A stretch of 64,000 bases of DNA from Lathyrus oleraceus (GCF_024323335.1 NC_066580.1:443649851-443713850); one strand, 5' to 3'. Positions 25,201-35,886 are shown, numbered from the stretch's first letter. Translations and numbers: made by a program. Notes: generated from the letters alone by a model not told the origin.

Positions 25201-25221
25201 AGCCACTACAGACTTACTTTG
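22201..25221 (+). pseudogene. Copia protease-integrase-RT-RNase H remnant (element nested in MULE)
   Basis: A protease box reading NSGASYHVTNDL is encoded just before 22214. Integrase: MWHFRLGHPNVHALKLVLQSC, then CLSCCMGKSHRIPS, GDLWGPSP, a stop near 22956, then QSEWGGEFRPF, where the usual catalytic Asp is Glu, and HHQNGVIESKHRHIV. RT: KWVFRIKENPNGTVNKYKAR, TAA at about 24194, YVDDIIITG near 24549-24575, with further stops near 24437 and 24477. RNase H: DADWTSNPDDRRSTSGAT, broken near 25200. At least six inactivating changes make this older than the intron-9 element. Confidence 0.9.
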
Positions 25222-25359
25222 GTGAGTAACATGATGTCATCACTCATTGTAACTAACTTCTGAAAATAACAGAATTCTGTTATAGAATGAAATCAGAGAT
25301 TGAACTCTCATCTTGCTTCGTTTCAAACACGTAACACATATCATTTCTACATAAAATGT

Positions 25360-25730
25360 AACATTAGACTTTAATATCCAGGTTGACACTTCAATATCTT
25401 CGACCGATCTTGAAATCGTCGCTTCTAACTCTAGCCGAACTTTTTTTTCGAAACGAAAATACGTATTCCACATAGCCCTTACATCTGCATGCGTCTTGAG
25501 CTCAAATTTGCTGAACTCAATCTTCCTTCCGTTGTTAATCGACGGTGAACGGTACTCGAGCTTCACAATCCTTCGATTATCTCCGTAATGTAGGAGATTA
25601 TGGATTTCGTATTTAATATCTGCGAGAGAGGTGTACTTGGGGAGCTAAAACTTTTGCCCGAGTGTCGAGCTGGAGAAGGAGACATTTGCGACATACCTGT
25701 TGATGTTTAATTGTGAGATTTGAGACATTT
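25360..25730 (-). pseudogene. MuDR-type transposase N-terminal fragment
   Basis: Minus strand, starting near 25726 with MSQISQLNINRYV. An in-frame stop follows about 29 codons later. Then come LADIKYEIHNLLHYGDN and KLEYRSPSINNGRKIEFSKF, and DVRAMWNTYFRFEKKVRLEL. This resembles the N-terminal domain of plant MuDR transposases that precedes the zinc finger and catalytic core, neither of which is present here. It supports the MULE assignment of 20571-26720. Confidence 0.65.
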
Positions 25731-26529
25731 TCAGTTTGTAAAATATAACATAAGAGCACCTTAATTTATAGAAGCCATAGATCAATATGAACCACTCAAA
25801 AATTGGCGTGCTGATTCCAGAGATATATCTTTGATTTCGCGCTTTACTATCTTATTCCGGAGATGCATCTTCGGAACCTCTCCTGAACAGTTTGAAAACA
25901 AAATCTTTGAAACATAACCTTTTTTTTTACAAAAGAACATATGTTGTTATGGGGAAGATAAAAAATGCATTAAAATACAATATGAACAAATGTTGAATAT
26001 ATCACTTCATTAATATTGAGACACAATTGCATACATTTATTTGTCCAAATAAGTAAGAAATTAAAACAAATAGAAATATATGTGTCAACTACACTTGTTT
26101 GGGGAAAATAGTGGAGTGCACTATATCTAATGAAAACAATTACCACATAACAGTATATAAGCGCTATTGCTGAAAACAAAATTGGAAAATGAACACAGAC
26201 TGCTATCGAAAATGTATCTCCAGAAAAGTTCATACTCGTTCTGGAGATACATTTTCGGACAAAACGCTCGTTTTTCCAGACAAAAATCATGATTAATGTG
26301 AGCAATGCAGTGTGAAATAAATGATCTTTACCCGAAATTCTAACTTCTTTTGCTCATTTTGATGTGATAAACCATAAAATTGGAGATTTGGAGTGAAAAA
26401 TGGATTGAGAATGGAAGGATTTTTGGTGAGGAAGATTTGTAGAGAAATACAACAATGATAACAATGGTAACAAACTTCCAAAGATGTATCTTCGGAATTT
26501 CTACTGAACTAATCAATTATGAATATATT

Positions 26530-26720
26530 TTTTGAAAAATTCTGGAGATGCATCATCAGAATTAAAAAATATCCAATTTACAAGACATCACTCAGAATGA
26601 CCTGTGCTAGATGTATATTGGATGCGTCCGAAGATATATCTCTAAAAATCAAAATGTATTTTAGTATTATCACGAGGTGCGGAAAAAACATATAGAATAT
26701 AGAATGTATTACGAAATTTC
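26530..26720. repeat. Right terminal inverted repeat of the MULE
   Basis: Inverted partner of 20571-20770. It ends at ACGAAATTTC, and the 9-base duplication TAAAAATTA follows at 26721-26729. Confidence 0.85.
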
Positions 26721-27019
26721 TAAAAATTAATAGTAAAATTCATAATATACACATATAAAAAAAATATATGGATCCGTGTCTGACGGAGAGGGAGAATCAG
26801 AAGGTGGTGTTGGTTAGAGAGCATGAGATGCATGCACATGATTTTTGAGGAAGTTGATGTGATGCTGGGGTTGGAATCATATTATATAATTTTAAAAAAG
26901 TTGTGAAAATTATTTAATAATAAAATTAGATTTGTATTCTTATATTATTATTACAGGTCCAATGGTATGTTACTACTTATATATGAATCAACTTAAACCA
27001 TCTAAGACCAAACCATTCT
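26721..27019 (+). promoter_or_regulatory. 5' flank of the sulfotransferase pseudogene
   Basis: Contains a stretch (about 26761-26960: CCGTGTCTG, then GGAGGGAGAATCAGA or close variants, and AAAATTATTTAATAATAAAAT) that is closely repeated at about 56025-56150 before the second sulfotransferase relic. The shared upstream sequence shows that promoter and gene were duplicated together. A TATATATGAATC tract at about 26975-26988 may be a TATA region, but this is uncertain. Confidence 0.5.
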
Positions 27020-27992
27020 ATGGCAAAATCAAGTGATGATGAAAACTCTCTAGTGCCAATATACTTGCAAGAAATTGACTTAACTGGAGAATACAAGGAA
27101 CTGATATCCCACCTTACCATTAGAAAAAGGTGGATAAAAATGCATTTTCATCAATATCAAGGATGCTGGATTGGCACAACAATTCTACAAAATGTTTTAT
27201 CTTGTCATCAACATTTTCAAGTATTTGATTCTCATATCCTCTTAGTTACTGCTCCCAAATAAGGTACTATTTGGCTCAAAATCTTGACTTTTGCTTTGCT
27301 AAACCGCAACAAATATCCAAATATCCATCTTAACAACCACCCATTGCTTATTTCCAACCCTCATGATCTCGTTCCATTTTTTGAGCATGATCTTTACATT
27401 AATAAAAATGTTCTTCCTAATCTCAACTCATTATCCCATTCAAGACTCTTTTCTACACATCTTCCTTATGGTTCGTTGCCAGAATTTGTGAAAGAATCAA
27501 GATGTGAGATTGTGTATCTTTGTAGAGATCCTAAAGACAATTTTGTTTCATTTTGGCATTTCATGAACAAGCTAAGACCAGAAAGTATGGGAAAACTTAC
27601 ATTAGATGAGTTGTTTAAAAGTTTTTGTAGAGGAGTGAGTGTTTTGGACCATTTTGGGAGCATATACTAAGATATTGGAAGGAAAGTTTGATGGAAAGAT
27701 CAAATAAGGTTATGTTTCTCAAATATGAAGAAATGAAAATGAAGCCGGATTTTTATTTGAAAAAACTTCATGAGTTTTTAAAGTGTCCATTTTCTAAAGA
27801 AGAAGAATCCAAAGGCGTGGTTGATGATATATTATACTTGTGTAGTTTTGAGAAGTTGAGCGAATTGGAAGTCAATAAGATCTAAAAAGCGGCCACCGCT
27901 GATTTGAAAACAAATATTTTTTTCAATGCGGCCAAGTCGGAGATTGGAAAAATCATCTTACAACTGATATGATTGAGCACTTAAACACTATC
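27020..27992 (+). pseudogene. Cytosolic sulfotransferase (SOT, flavonol-sulfotransferase-like) pseudogene
   Basis: Intron-less, as is usual for plant SOTs. Starts MAKSSDDENSLVPIYLQEID at 27020. The PAPS 5'-phosphosulfate loop, normally PKSGTTWLK, reads PK-stop-GTIWLK (TAA at 27260-27262). The 3'-phosphate region YLCRDPKDNFVSFWHF is intact at about 27508-27556. A one-base deletion near 27650 breaks DHFWEHILRYWKES, and the frame continues with KVMFLKYEEMKMKPDFYLKK. TAA at about 27882 and another frameshift precede GDWKNHLTTDMIEHLNTI. Sequence stops at about 27992, where a Tat-like retroelement fragment begins, so the last about 12 residues are missing. Functional homologues transfer sulfonate from PAPS to small acceptors; this copy cannot. 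Confidence 0.92.
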
Positions 27993-29870
27993 ATGATGTC
28001 CACGGTCTCCTCAAATTTTGTTTCAGTTTTCTCCACCGGATGTGGTTTCTGTTTGCCATCAAACTTGAGTCTGTCATTCTTGAGAGCATTTTGCACCAGG
28101 TTCTTGAAAAGTACACATTGAGAAGTATTATGACATAAAAAATTATGGAAATTACAAAAACCTTTTTTCTTTCTCTGTTCTAATGGTGGAACTTTAGTCC
28201 CTTTTGTAATAACGATTTGTCCATCAGCAACCAACAAATCAAAGATTTTGTCACACTGAGCAACGTCAAAGATGTATGTTCTAGCAATAAGTTTTTTCTT
28301 TTTTAGGATCTATGGAATTCTTCTCGTTTAAGAGTTTTAGCAGCTTGCATGTATATGGAGGCCATGACTTTAGTTCTGCCACATTAACCTCATTTTCCTA
28401 CACATACTCATATTCTGAGTCAGATGAGTTTTCTATGTTATCGAATTCGACATAAGCAACTTTCTTTTTATTGAACTTAGAAGTTATAGCTTTTTCAGCC
28501 TTTAACCGTTCGACTTGTCGAACTCTATGGATCAACTGGGTCATGTCTCTCAAGTATTGGGTGTCTAACCTCATCCTAATGGAGTAGTCGAGATCCCCTG
28601 CTGCCAGTTCAACTAACTCATGTTCTAGCACTTGAGTAAAACACATCGCTTTCAAGGTTCTAAACCTATTGAGGCAATCATCAATGCTTTCAGCCACCTT
28701 TATCTTCACACTGACTAATTCCTTGAGGATAATCTTACATTGCCCCATATAGAATTGCTCGTGCAATACCCTATCTAGTTAGGCCCACGTAAAAATGCAA
28801 TTTGGGGGAAGAATGATGAAGCACATAAAAGCGTTCTTCATCAATGAGTTTGGGAAATACTTGATTTTCAAGTTCTCATTATTGACTAAATCACCAGCCT
28901 TGGTCTGGTATCAGGCGATGTGTTCGACGGTGGACTCATTAGTGTCGCCCATGAACTTTGTGAATTTTGGGACTTTCTAGCCCCTAGGAAATTCGACTTG
29001 TCTTACATACCCAAACAATGGGGATATATAGTTTGGCCTGTGGAGGCCTATGTTGAGGCCGTTCTGGACCAAAACAAGTTCGAAGACATTGATGATATTA
29101 TCATGTACCCCTATGTTGTCATGTTGGGCTTGTCTCAGGGCTTGATCGACATCTTGGTTGTGTTGCACTAAGACCATGTCGAGGCCTTCTGGCCTTTGAT
29201 TGTTTTCGACAACCCTATTTTATGGGGGGTTAGCCCTCTGGGGAATGTTAGGCACCGGAGTCGATGGCGCTTGTGGCGCCCCAAAAAAGCCAGCAATCTT
29301 ATCCATTTGGTGGGTTATCTGTTGATAACTCATAGTCCTATTTTTTATAAGTGGGGTAAACATGTTGCATATTTGTTGTGTAATCGTGTGAACCATATCG
29401 TGGTTGCTTTCATCCACTAACTGTCTCATGACTTGGAGAGAGTTATTGGTTAAAGACAAAACACCTCGTGAAGGGAAATACCCCATACCTCCTGGTGGTT
29501 GTCCTAGTTGGCCAAAGTTGTCCATGGTGGACACTGAAGCCAAATATGGATTAAAGGGCGATGATGTTGTCATCGCGCTCTCTGAATATATTGACGTACT
29601 AGGGTGCATGCTCGCCATCATTGCAGTTGGCATGCCATACGGTTGTTTCTTTTGAGGCAACGAGAATACTAAATAAGGAAGTCTTTGTTCTCATGGATTA
29701 TGTAATTCCCTAGAAAAGGTTCGTGCGGTTGACACTTGTGGTGATGAAATTCTCACATCTGGATGTATAGAACACACCACTTCTTTACTTATGATTGTGG
29801 GCATTTACTCGACTGAGGTTGGAGCCACAAAACTGCCGACACTAGTAACCTCCAATTTTTCTTCTGGGTT
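27993..29870 (-). pseudogene. Tat-lineage Ty3/gypsy gag fragment
   Basis: Minus-strand gag closely related to that of the element at 33075-52625. N-terminal part near 29220-29660 (QLVDESNHDMVHTITQQICN, then QQITHQMDKIAGFFGAPQAP). Core near 28398-28766 (EQFYMGQCKIILKELVSVKI, then FRTLKAMCFTQVLEHELVEL and LDTQYLRDMTQLIHRVRQVE). Downstream cysteine-poor knuckle region at 27953-28237 (KKGFCNFHNFLCHNTSQCVLF). Stops and frameshifts separate these blocks. It ends abruptly in the sulfotransferase pseudogene; protease and pol are absent, so the rest of the element has been deleted. Confidence 0.85.
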
Positions 29871-30032
29871 TGAAGTATTACTTTGAAAAGGGGTTTGGTT
29901 TTTTTGAGACATACCAGAAAACGCTTACCACTCCTCAAGTGCATACAACACAAAAGATCACAAACACAGAAGACACAAAAACAAAGTGTAAGACACTACT
30001 TTTCTGCAAAGATATTCGCACAAGAAAGTCCC

Positions 30033-30054
30033 ATCGGGTGTGCCAGTTTATTTA
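30033..30054 (-). promoter_or_regulatory. Primer binding site region of the truncated Tat-like element
   Basis: Minus strand reads AAACTGGCACACCCGATGG just inside the LTR edge. A related TGACACACC lies at the same place in the complete element (51955-51970). I have not assigned the priming tRNA. Confidence 0.55.
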
Positions 30055-30058
30055 GCGG

Positions 30059-31006
30059 TGTTTTTGTTAAACAATCACGAGTTTTAAAATCTATGAGATT
30101 AACTCGAAAAATATCCAAAGCAATTTGTGCAAATAATTTGTGTGAACACACGTGCATGTAAATTGCATACAGTGTAGCAAAAGACTTTAAATGAAGTCAA
30201 GTTGTGATAAATGATAAGGTAAAGTGCAATAAATAACATTAAATAAAGCAAAGGAAAAAGTACATGTTCTGTTTGAGGAGACAAAAAAGACTAAGAAAAA
30301 AGAATGGACGCAGACGTATACATGTTTCTCGCTCAATTGTTTCGCTCTTTGACTCGGGTACTCCAGTGGCATGGAGAGTATGTATGCAATTTTGTGACCC
30401 CGATCCCATGTAAGAGTCAGCTATTTATTCTATTTACAAAGTAACCATCGACATCGGTTATGACCACTGGAAGATTTGTTGCATTTGCTCCACGTTCAAT
30501 CCTTCAAGTTCCCACTAGTGTGCTTACATGTCTTCCAAGACCCTCTCTGCTTGCAACCCACGTTGAGTGGTAACTGCTTTCCACTTCTTCATGAACCTTC
30601 GATGATAACTGCTCTAACGTGTTGTCGATGCCACTTACCAAGGACTAAAGACTTGTAAATTTACTAGGTCTGTTATATCACGTTGTTCTGTCGACTGGTC
30701 CCTTTGATGGAATGTGGGCTTCTATCGACTGTCCTTCTCGAGATTCTGAACATGTATCTGTCGACCTTCCTTTTCGAGATTTTGGACATGTTTCCCCAAT
30801 GATCTAAGTCTTGGGGATTTATCCTTGAGAGTCCTCCAACCATGTCTCGATGTGTCGGCAGCTCGGTCGACCCTTCTCCGTTGGTCTATCAACAACTTGC
30901 CATTAATGCCCCTTTAAAGACGCTTCATTAATATTTTCACATAGTAAACATATTTTCATTGACATTCTTTGTTGACTTTCCAGTAGCTGAAAATCCAAGT
31001 GTAACA
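30059..31006 (-). repeat. 5' LTR of the truncated Tat-like element
   Basis: In plus orientation it runs TGTTTTTGTTAAACAATC to CCAAGTGTAACA, so in element sense it begins TGTTACACTTGG and ends in CA. The inner end resembles that of the 33075/51971 LTRs (TGTTTTTCACCAACAATC). About 948 bp, longer than the 643 and 655 bp of that element, so it is a distinct subfamily. The outer edge interrupts FAR1/MULE coding sequence, which supports the border. No second LTR or target duplication can be tested because the 3' part is gone. Confidence 0.75.
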
Positions 31007-31740
31007 GTGTCCGACATCTGTCCCCTAAGGAACATAATTTCAGTCCTCTTACGACCTTATTGTCTCGAGCACGCATATTGTATATTTTCTTGATGTTTGA
31101 AAATTTTAGAGGTTTTTTCCGTTTCAAAGATGTGAGTATGTTTTTCGACGCCAATATGTTTGATGTCATGTCCGAAACAAGTTCCCTCCCCTCCAAAACA
31201 AGGCGACATACAATGGGATTACCGTCTAGCTTGTCATTCAACGCATGATTATGCATACCAGAATCACATTAAATTTCTATGTCTCATATCCACTATATGA
31301 TATCTGTTCAATTTAAACAAACACTCACATTTCCTCGATCTAGTGTCGTCTCGTTTCAACTTCCTAATCTTTTATTGATATATGCCACTTCTTTTGCATA
31401 TCATTGTTACAAATGCTTATCTTATATCCAAACCATTGTTGGACCTTTCTAGTACAACACCAAACCCCAGTTTTTTGGCCTCCCTACAAACCTATTGTAG
31501 CATATGTTCATGAAAAATAAACACTTGTTTATTTGTAAATTTTGCACGAACATCTACCTCGACAACAACTGGTCGAGCACCTGGATTAACATCATCATTC
31601 ACTTCATTTGGTTTAACATCATCATTCACTTCATCTGGTTTAATATCATGCTTCACTTTGACCTATTTAACATCCACACTCAAAATAGTTTGTGGAAACA
31701 TATTCGGGTGCACCATATCTGATACCACCAACAACACAAA
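31007..31740 (-). pseudogene. FAR1-type / MULE transposase N-terminal relic
   Basis: Minus-strand sequence in two frames: AREAKKLGF-like start near 31450-31500, then AFVTMICKRSGIYQ, KIRKLKRDDTRSRKCECLFK near 31330-31400, then HNHALNDKLDGNPIVCRLV, ELVSDMTSNILASKNILTSL and NIKKIYNMRARDNKVVRG down to about 31030. This is the FAR1/WRKY-GCM1-like DNA-binding domain plus the linker found at the start of many legume MULE transposases. Acidic repeats (EVNDDVKPNEVNDDV) lie further upstream near 31560-31680. It is cut by the LTR at 31006, so the catalytic core is missing. Stops are present. Confidence 0.7.
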
Positions 31741-31859
31741 AACAATGTGAAAACTCAAACTATTAGGACAATCCGGAGATGCACATCCGAAAAATACCTA
31801 ACTTTGTTTGGAGATGCATATCCGAAAATGCACATTAGGAAAATACCTAATTTTTTAGT

Positions 31860-32160
31860 TGATTTAAATCAAGTGGAAAGTGTAATTCGAATAAAAACCT
31901 CGTGATTCGAATCATGTGTTAAATTTTTTATTCGAATCAAACAGGCAGACTCAACTAAGAAAATATGGAAAAATTGCATGATTTGAATCAGGTGTAAGAT
32001 TTGATTAGAATCAATTGAGGCAGAGGTGACCCAGAGTTTGATGATTCGAATCATGTATAAAATGTGATTTGAATCAAACTGTTTTAAAATTTTCTGGTTT
32101 GCCTCTGTCCAAAATGATTTAAATCAGGATTTGTGTTTGATTCGAATCAAACACCCAAAA
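31860..32160. repeat. Degenerate tandem repeat with paired TGATTCGAATCA motifs
   Basis: Three to four diverged units of roughly 75-95 bp, each holding two copies of the palindrome TGATTCGAATCA or a close variant (near 31866, 31911, 31939, 31984, 32003, 32040, 32070, 32117, 32139) separated by about 20-30 bases. Some units are linked by GAGGCAGAG-like sequence. No coding content was recognised and the source family is unknown. Confidence 0.7.
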
Positions 32161-32640
32161 TCCCAATTTTTCAAGTTTTTCTAAAGACTTTGAGATTTTT
32201 ATTTCCACCTAACTTGAATCAATAACATATATGACTTTTATTCCACTAACTCATGCAATTTATTAAAAGCATCATGATTAAGTTCAAACCTAACCAATGA
32301 TTTATGCATGCTAAAAACGAATCATTTCAAAACTTGATCCAGAGAGGTGCAGTTATGAAGCTGACTCAGTAATCGAAAGTAAATCAAAATAAAATAGATA
32401 AGAAAAGCAACAAAATAACTGTATCAGGGTGTTCCCCCTGAATGTATTAGGGACATGCAACTACATGAGTGATATTTTCGGATTTTCAAGGGTGTGGAAG
32501 ACACCAACAAGGATGGAAAAATAATCCCCTAATTTTCAAATAAATTTCTAAGAAAATTAATTAAATTTTTTAATTAATTCTATAAAAATAAATATCATAT
32601 TCATCACTTCCAACTCATTACAAAAAAAACTGAGTTAAGA
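32161..32640. other. Unassigned AT-rich DNA between tandem repeat and LINE
   Basis: About 480 bases with no ORF of interest, no terminal repeats and no recognised family. A short GTTCCCCCTGAATG purine/pyrimidine tract near 32431 resembles a polypurine tract on the minus strand, but no LTR accompanies it. Confidence 0.4.
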
Positions 32641-33074
32641 GGGTTAATTTCAAAGTAAAGGCTTCAACCAATAAAAAAAAGAAAAGTAGTATATAGTAAG
32701 GATTCTTAACGGTAATCATGCTGAGGAACTATTTACAATTGCCCACCTTACTAAGGGTACCATAAGAGTAAGTAATGTGGAACCAGTACATGTAAAAAAT
32801 AATAAAGAGATCATTTCGATGTCATCAAGGCCAGAAAGTGGACCAATCCAAACTCAGTATGCAAACTCCATAGTAGGAGTTATCAACCCTAATATGCCCA
32901 GGCCTTCTAACATACCTAGCTCGCCTGGTGACATGTGGAGCATAGTGGATGATGATAAAGTCTTAAATAACCACCTCGTGCATAATAATGTGAACAACAC
33001 CAGTCAAGAAACAGATGGAAACGTTGAAACAGACATGGAAATTGTGAATGAAACTCCACAGTAGTTTGTCCTTG
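32641..33074 (+). pseudogene. LINE ORF1 C-terminal end (5' portion of split LINE)
   Basis: An open frame from about 32696 to the TAG at 33062-33064 encodes an acidic, Asn-rich tail (HAEELFTIAHLTKGTIR, then NPNMPRPSNIPSSPGDMWSI, MEIVNETPQ) with no named domain. I read it as the end of LINE ORF1. If the 19.55-kb element at 33075-52625 and one CCTTG copy are removed, ORF2 begins about 40 bases after this stop, the normal LINE arrangement. The 5' border near 32641 is approximate; the LINE is 5'-truncated. Confidence 0.65.
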
Positions 33075-33717
33075 TGTTTTTCGCCAACAATCTCTAGCCT
33101 TCCTATCAGAGGTTTACTTGCAGGACCGACTATAAAGTCCTAGACTTGGTGTTAAGTATATGACTATTTTATTGGTAAAGTATTTGGGATGTTTAAAGGG
33201 AGTGAATGTAACTCTTAGCAAGTTAAAAGATGCAATAAAGTAATGCAACAAAAGAGAAAAGTTTGGTGGAAATAAAAGAAATAAATAAAGACAATTTTGT
33301 AAGTTAAATGACTGGTAAATATAAGTGGAAAAAAATGTACATTTTTGAAGGGAGATGACTTTTTTCTTATAACAGTTTTGATACTTCAAGTGTACTCCTA
33401 CTGCAAATGCTAAAAATGCCACCCTTTGAAATGATCCCTACAACCTGCTTAAATATAAGTAGAAAATAACTGTTGGGAGGTTGCAACTCTATCCCGAGAT
33501 GACACATGCCAACTCACTTCCCCCACGTCTGTAGGTAACTTCCCACATTTCAAACACCCACGAGCGCTCCCCATCACAGAGTAATGGCCTTCGACTTCGT
33601 CTGGCCCCTTTCCATGTCGACCATGGACTATAAGTTTTCCTCGTCGACCTAGTCCTCCGACAGACCTTCTGGTCGACCATGCTTTCCAATCTCTCATATG
33701 AAATTTGTCAGCTAACA
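33075..33717 (-). repeat. 3' LTR of the Tat-lineage element
   Basis: 643 bp. In element sense it runs from TGTTAGCTGACAAA to GAAAAACA. It aligns with 51971-52625 with many substitutions and small indels. A TATATTTAA candidate box on the minus strand near 33450 could be the LTR promoter. Confidence 0.93.
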
Positions 33718-33735
33718 AATTGCCCCCTGAAAAGG
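33718..33735 (-). promoter_or_regulatory. Polypurine tract of the Tat-lineage element
   Basis: Minus strand reads CCTTTTCAGGGGGCAATT immediately before the 3' LTR start TGTTAGCTG, as expected for the plus-strand primer of reverse transcription. Confidence 0.75.
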
Positions 33736-33988
33736 ATGGTTTCAACTTGATCTCGTCGACCAAGGAACCTGACTTTTGACTGTCCAAATTTCGGTTAACC
33801 TTCTAATCATTAATGATGGTTTTATGTGTGATGATGGCATTCCTGCAGTGCGGTTTCCCATACACACTATCATCATTATCAGCTACCCCCTAGGTCGTGA
33901 GATTACAACCAACACCACTAACTTTCTCATTACTCCCTAGTTCAACATTTGTCAGTCGACTAGTACTTGACTGTTCACCTTGTTAGCC

Positions 33989-33996
33989 TATAAATA
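33989..33996 (+). promoter_or_regulatory. TATA box of the antisense PMD gene
   Basis: CCTATAAATAGC on the plus strand, 141 bases upstream of the antisense start codon at 34137 and outside the LTR. It is followed by pyrimidine-rich DNA typical of a plant leader. This points to an independent promoter opposite in direction to the retrotransposon. Motif-based; transcription not shown. Confidence 0.6.
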
Positions 33997-35822
33997 GCTA
34001 TCTCTTCATTCTCCAAACTTTTCTGCTTCCATAACTAAGTACACGCATTTTTCCTTGCATCTTTCTTCAGCAACTTCTGCAGCGACCTTTTCATCCAAAA
34101 CTCAACCTTACCACATTTCCTTCAAACTATTTATCCATGGCTTCTTCTACACATACTAAAGACGCATGTTCTTTCGCTACTGGGAACAACCCAATCGATT
34201 TTAAGCTCACTACAAAGGAGAGCATGAACTACATCCCTAAACATGCTTCTTCTGATGAAGCGGTGATGAAAATCCGGCAGCGCCAGATACTGATTCCTTT
34301 TGTGGTTGATAGGAAGTTAGTTGCGTTTCAAGGGCCTCTTGCAGAACCAAAATCCTCACCAAAAGCATTCGAAGATTTTTCCCTGGTTATGAACCTGCTG
34401 CTCCTCCTTCCTTCGATAAATTCGGTGTTATTGGCGTTAGGTTTATGGAGGCTAAATCCAGAGTCTTCATATCCATGCCTACTCCATGTAATAAAGAGTA
34501 TTTGGCGTGGCTTAACAAAGTCCAAAGAAAACGCTAAGATCAGTGGAGGAGTGCAGGGATCTTCGATGTCATCCAAATATCCAGGTATGCTCATCACGTC
34601 AATCCTTGCATGTTACTGGCTTTTATGTACTTCTGGGAGGGTTCGGCCAACACCTTCCAACTACCATGTGGGATGCTGACGCCCACACTCTTCGATGTAG
34701 CATCCATTACTGGCCTTTCGCCGTTGGGAGATACCTTCGACCCCACACTTCCGACAGAAAACACTTTCTCGTTCAGTCGAGCCAGTCTCCAGAATTATAT
34801 CGAGGATCACCACAACAAAGACTCCGTCGAAGTATCCAACGAAGAACGCATAACCTTCCTCATATTGTGGTTTTCGTATTACGTATTTTGTCCCGACTCG
34901 TTGCAGATAGCAAAGAGCTATATCAACACGGCGATCCAAATTCACGAGGGCCGATAGGTTTCTTTGGGTAAACTTATATTAGCCTCCTTGTGTTAATCTT
35001 TGGGGCTTGCAACCCTGAAACTGAAATTCCTCCATAACACTCCCAATGCCCTGAATCTGTCAGGTCCCTTGTGGCTCTTACAAAACTGGTTAAATGCCAC
35101 CTTCGAGTATTAGTTGGGCTACCTAGTGTCAAAACGCATCCTTATGTTGAATGAAGATCGACCAATCGAATGGGAAAGGTTGGCTTTGATAACATGCTAG
35201 GAGACTCCCAACAAACACCTCTTCATGAAGTATCTGAATATGTTTGTCGAGGCTGATAGGTTTGCCCCTGGAATGGCCCCATTTGTTGATTGACCCTTCG
35301 ACCCAAAATGGTTCAAAGATCCCTTCCCAAGTGGCTCTGCTCAGGTTGCAGCACAATCAAATGAAATATGGAGAGAATTTTTTACCCCTACATTGCTATC
35401 TTTCAAAATTGAAACAGGGTCGAAGGGGTACGGTTTTATGAGCTATCAACCCTATTTAGTGGCTCGCCAATTTGGATTAAGTCAAATGGTCCAGAAGCCT
35501 CTAGTATCACATGTGACTGATATTGTGTGGTATGGTCGATCGTTAAATGTTGATAACCACAAATCCTGCCTTCATTTCTGCAAGTCTACCAAACGTTATG
35601 AACTTCCTGTGTTCAAATTTTAAGAGTCCTTTTTAACAACAGTTGATTTTGACGAATGATGGGCTGCCTACCAAAGTCAAGCCTTTTTCTAGTGACCAAT
35701 TTCTTCAGAATATGATAGATGCTCTTTCCACCATCGTCGGTGACATACCGCCTCCGCCACCGTCTGTTAATGCTCCTGACAACATAATCCAAATTGACAA
35801 TGTCGATGAAGCCCCAAGAAAG

Positions 35823-35886
35823 GTAAATGTTACTCTTTCATTCCCTCTTTTCCTGTGGACTTAAAGCTAAAAGTTTCTATTATTAG
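35823..35886 (+). other. Putative intron in the antisense PMD gene
   Basis: 64 bases, AG|GTAAATGTT to TATTAG|GG, between PAPRK-type and KSVSPSSEPAL coding. T-rich with an in-frame TAA, so splicing would be needed to join the flanking frames. Confidence 0.5.

Larger units (their letters stand above)
20898..25329 (+). mobile_element. Decayed Ty1/copia element nested in the MULE
   Basis: Plus-strand gag-pol between two short direct repeats: 20898-20989 (TGTCACTCATGG to TTTCTAACA) and about 25235-25329 (TGTCATCACTCATTG to TTTCAAACA), sharing AGAGATTGAACTCTCATCTT. A PBS-like TGGTATTAG starts at 20990 directly after the first. The repeats are only about 92-95 bp, which is short for LTRs. No target duplication was found; outer flanks GAAGG and CGTAA differ, so one border may be wrong or rearranged. 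The RNase H end is truncated a few bases before the second repeat. Confidence 0.8.
20571..26720 (-). mobile_element. Mutator-like element (MULE) with long TIRs, carrying a nested copia
   Basis: The left end (20571-20770) and the reverse complement of the right end (26530-26720) align over roughly 160-190 bases. Matched blocks: GATTTCTTAAT with AATTTCGTAAT, TATATGTTTTTT, ATACTAAAAT, GATGCATCTTCG with GATATATCTTCG, and GTCATTTTTGAGTGACGTC with GTCATTCTGAGTGATGTC. Flanking 9-mers AAAAAATTA (20562-20570) and TAAAAATTA (26721-26729) agree at 8 of 9, as expected for a Mutator-type duplication. Inside is a MuDR-type N-terminal fragment (25360-25730). Without the copia insertion the element is about 1.7 kb, so it was already a deletion derivative. 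Confidence 0.85.

Noticed and set aside
31007..31011. GTGTC next to the truncated Tat-like LTR as a target duplication
   Set aside because: The partner end of the element is missing, so it cannot be tested.
34661..34945. 94-codon minus-strand ORF opposite the PMD core
   Set aside because: Shadow frame of the antisense PMD coding sequence; retroelement pol domains are all accounted for elsewhere.
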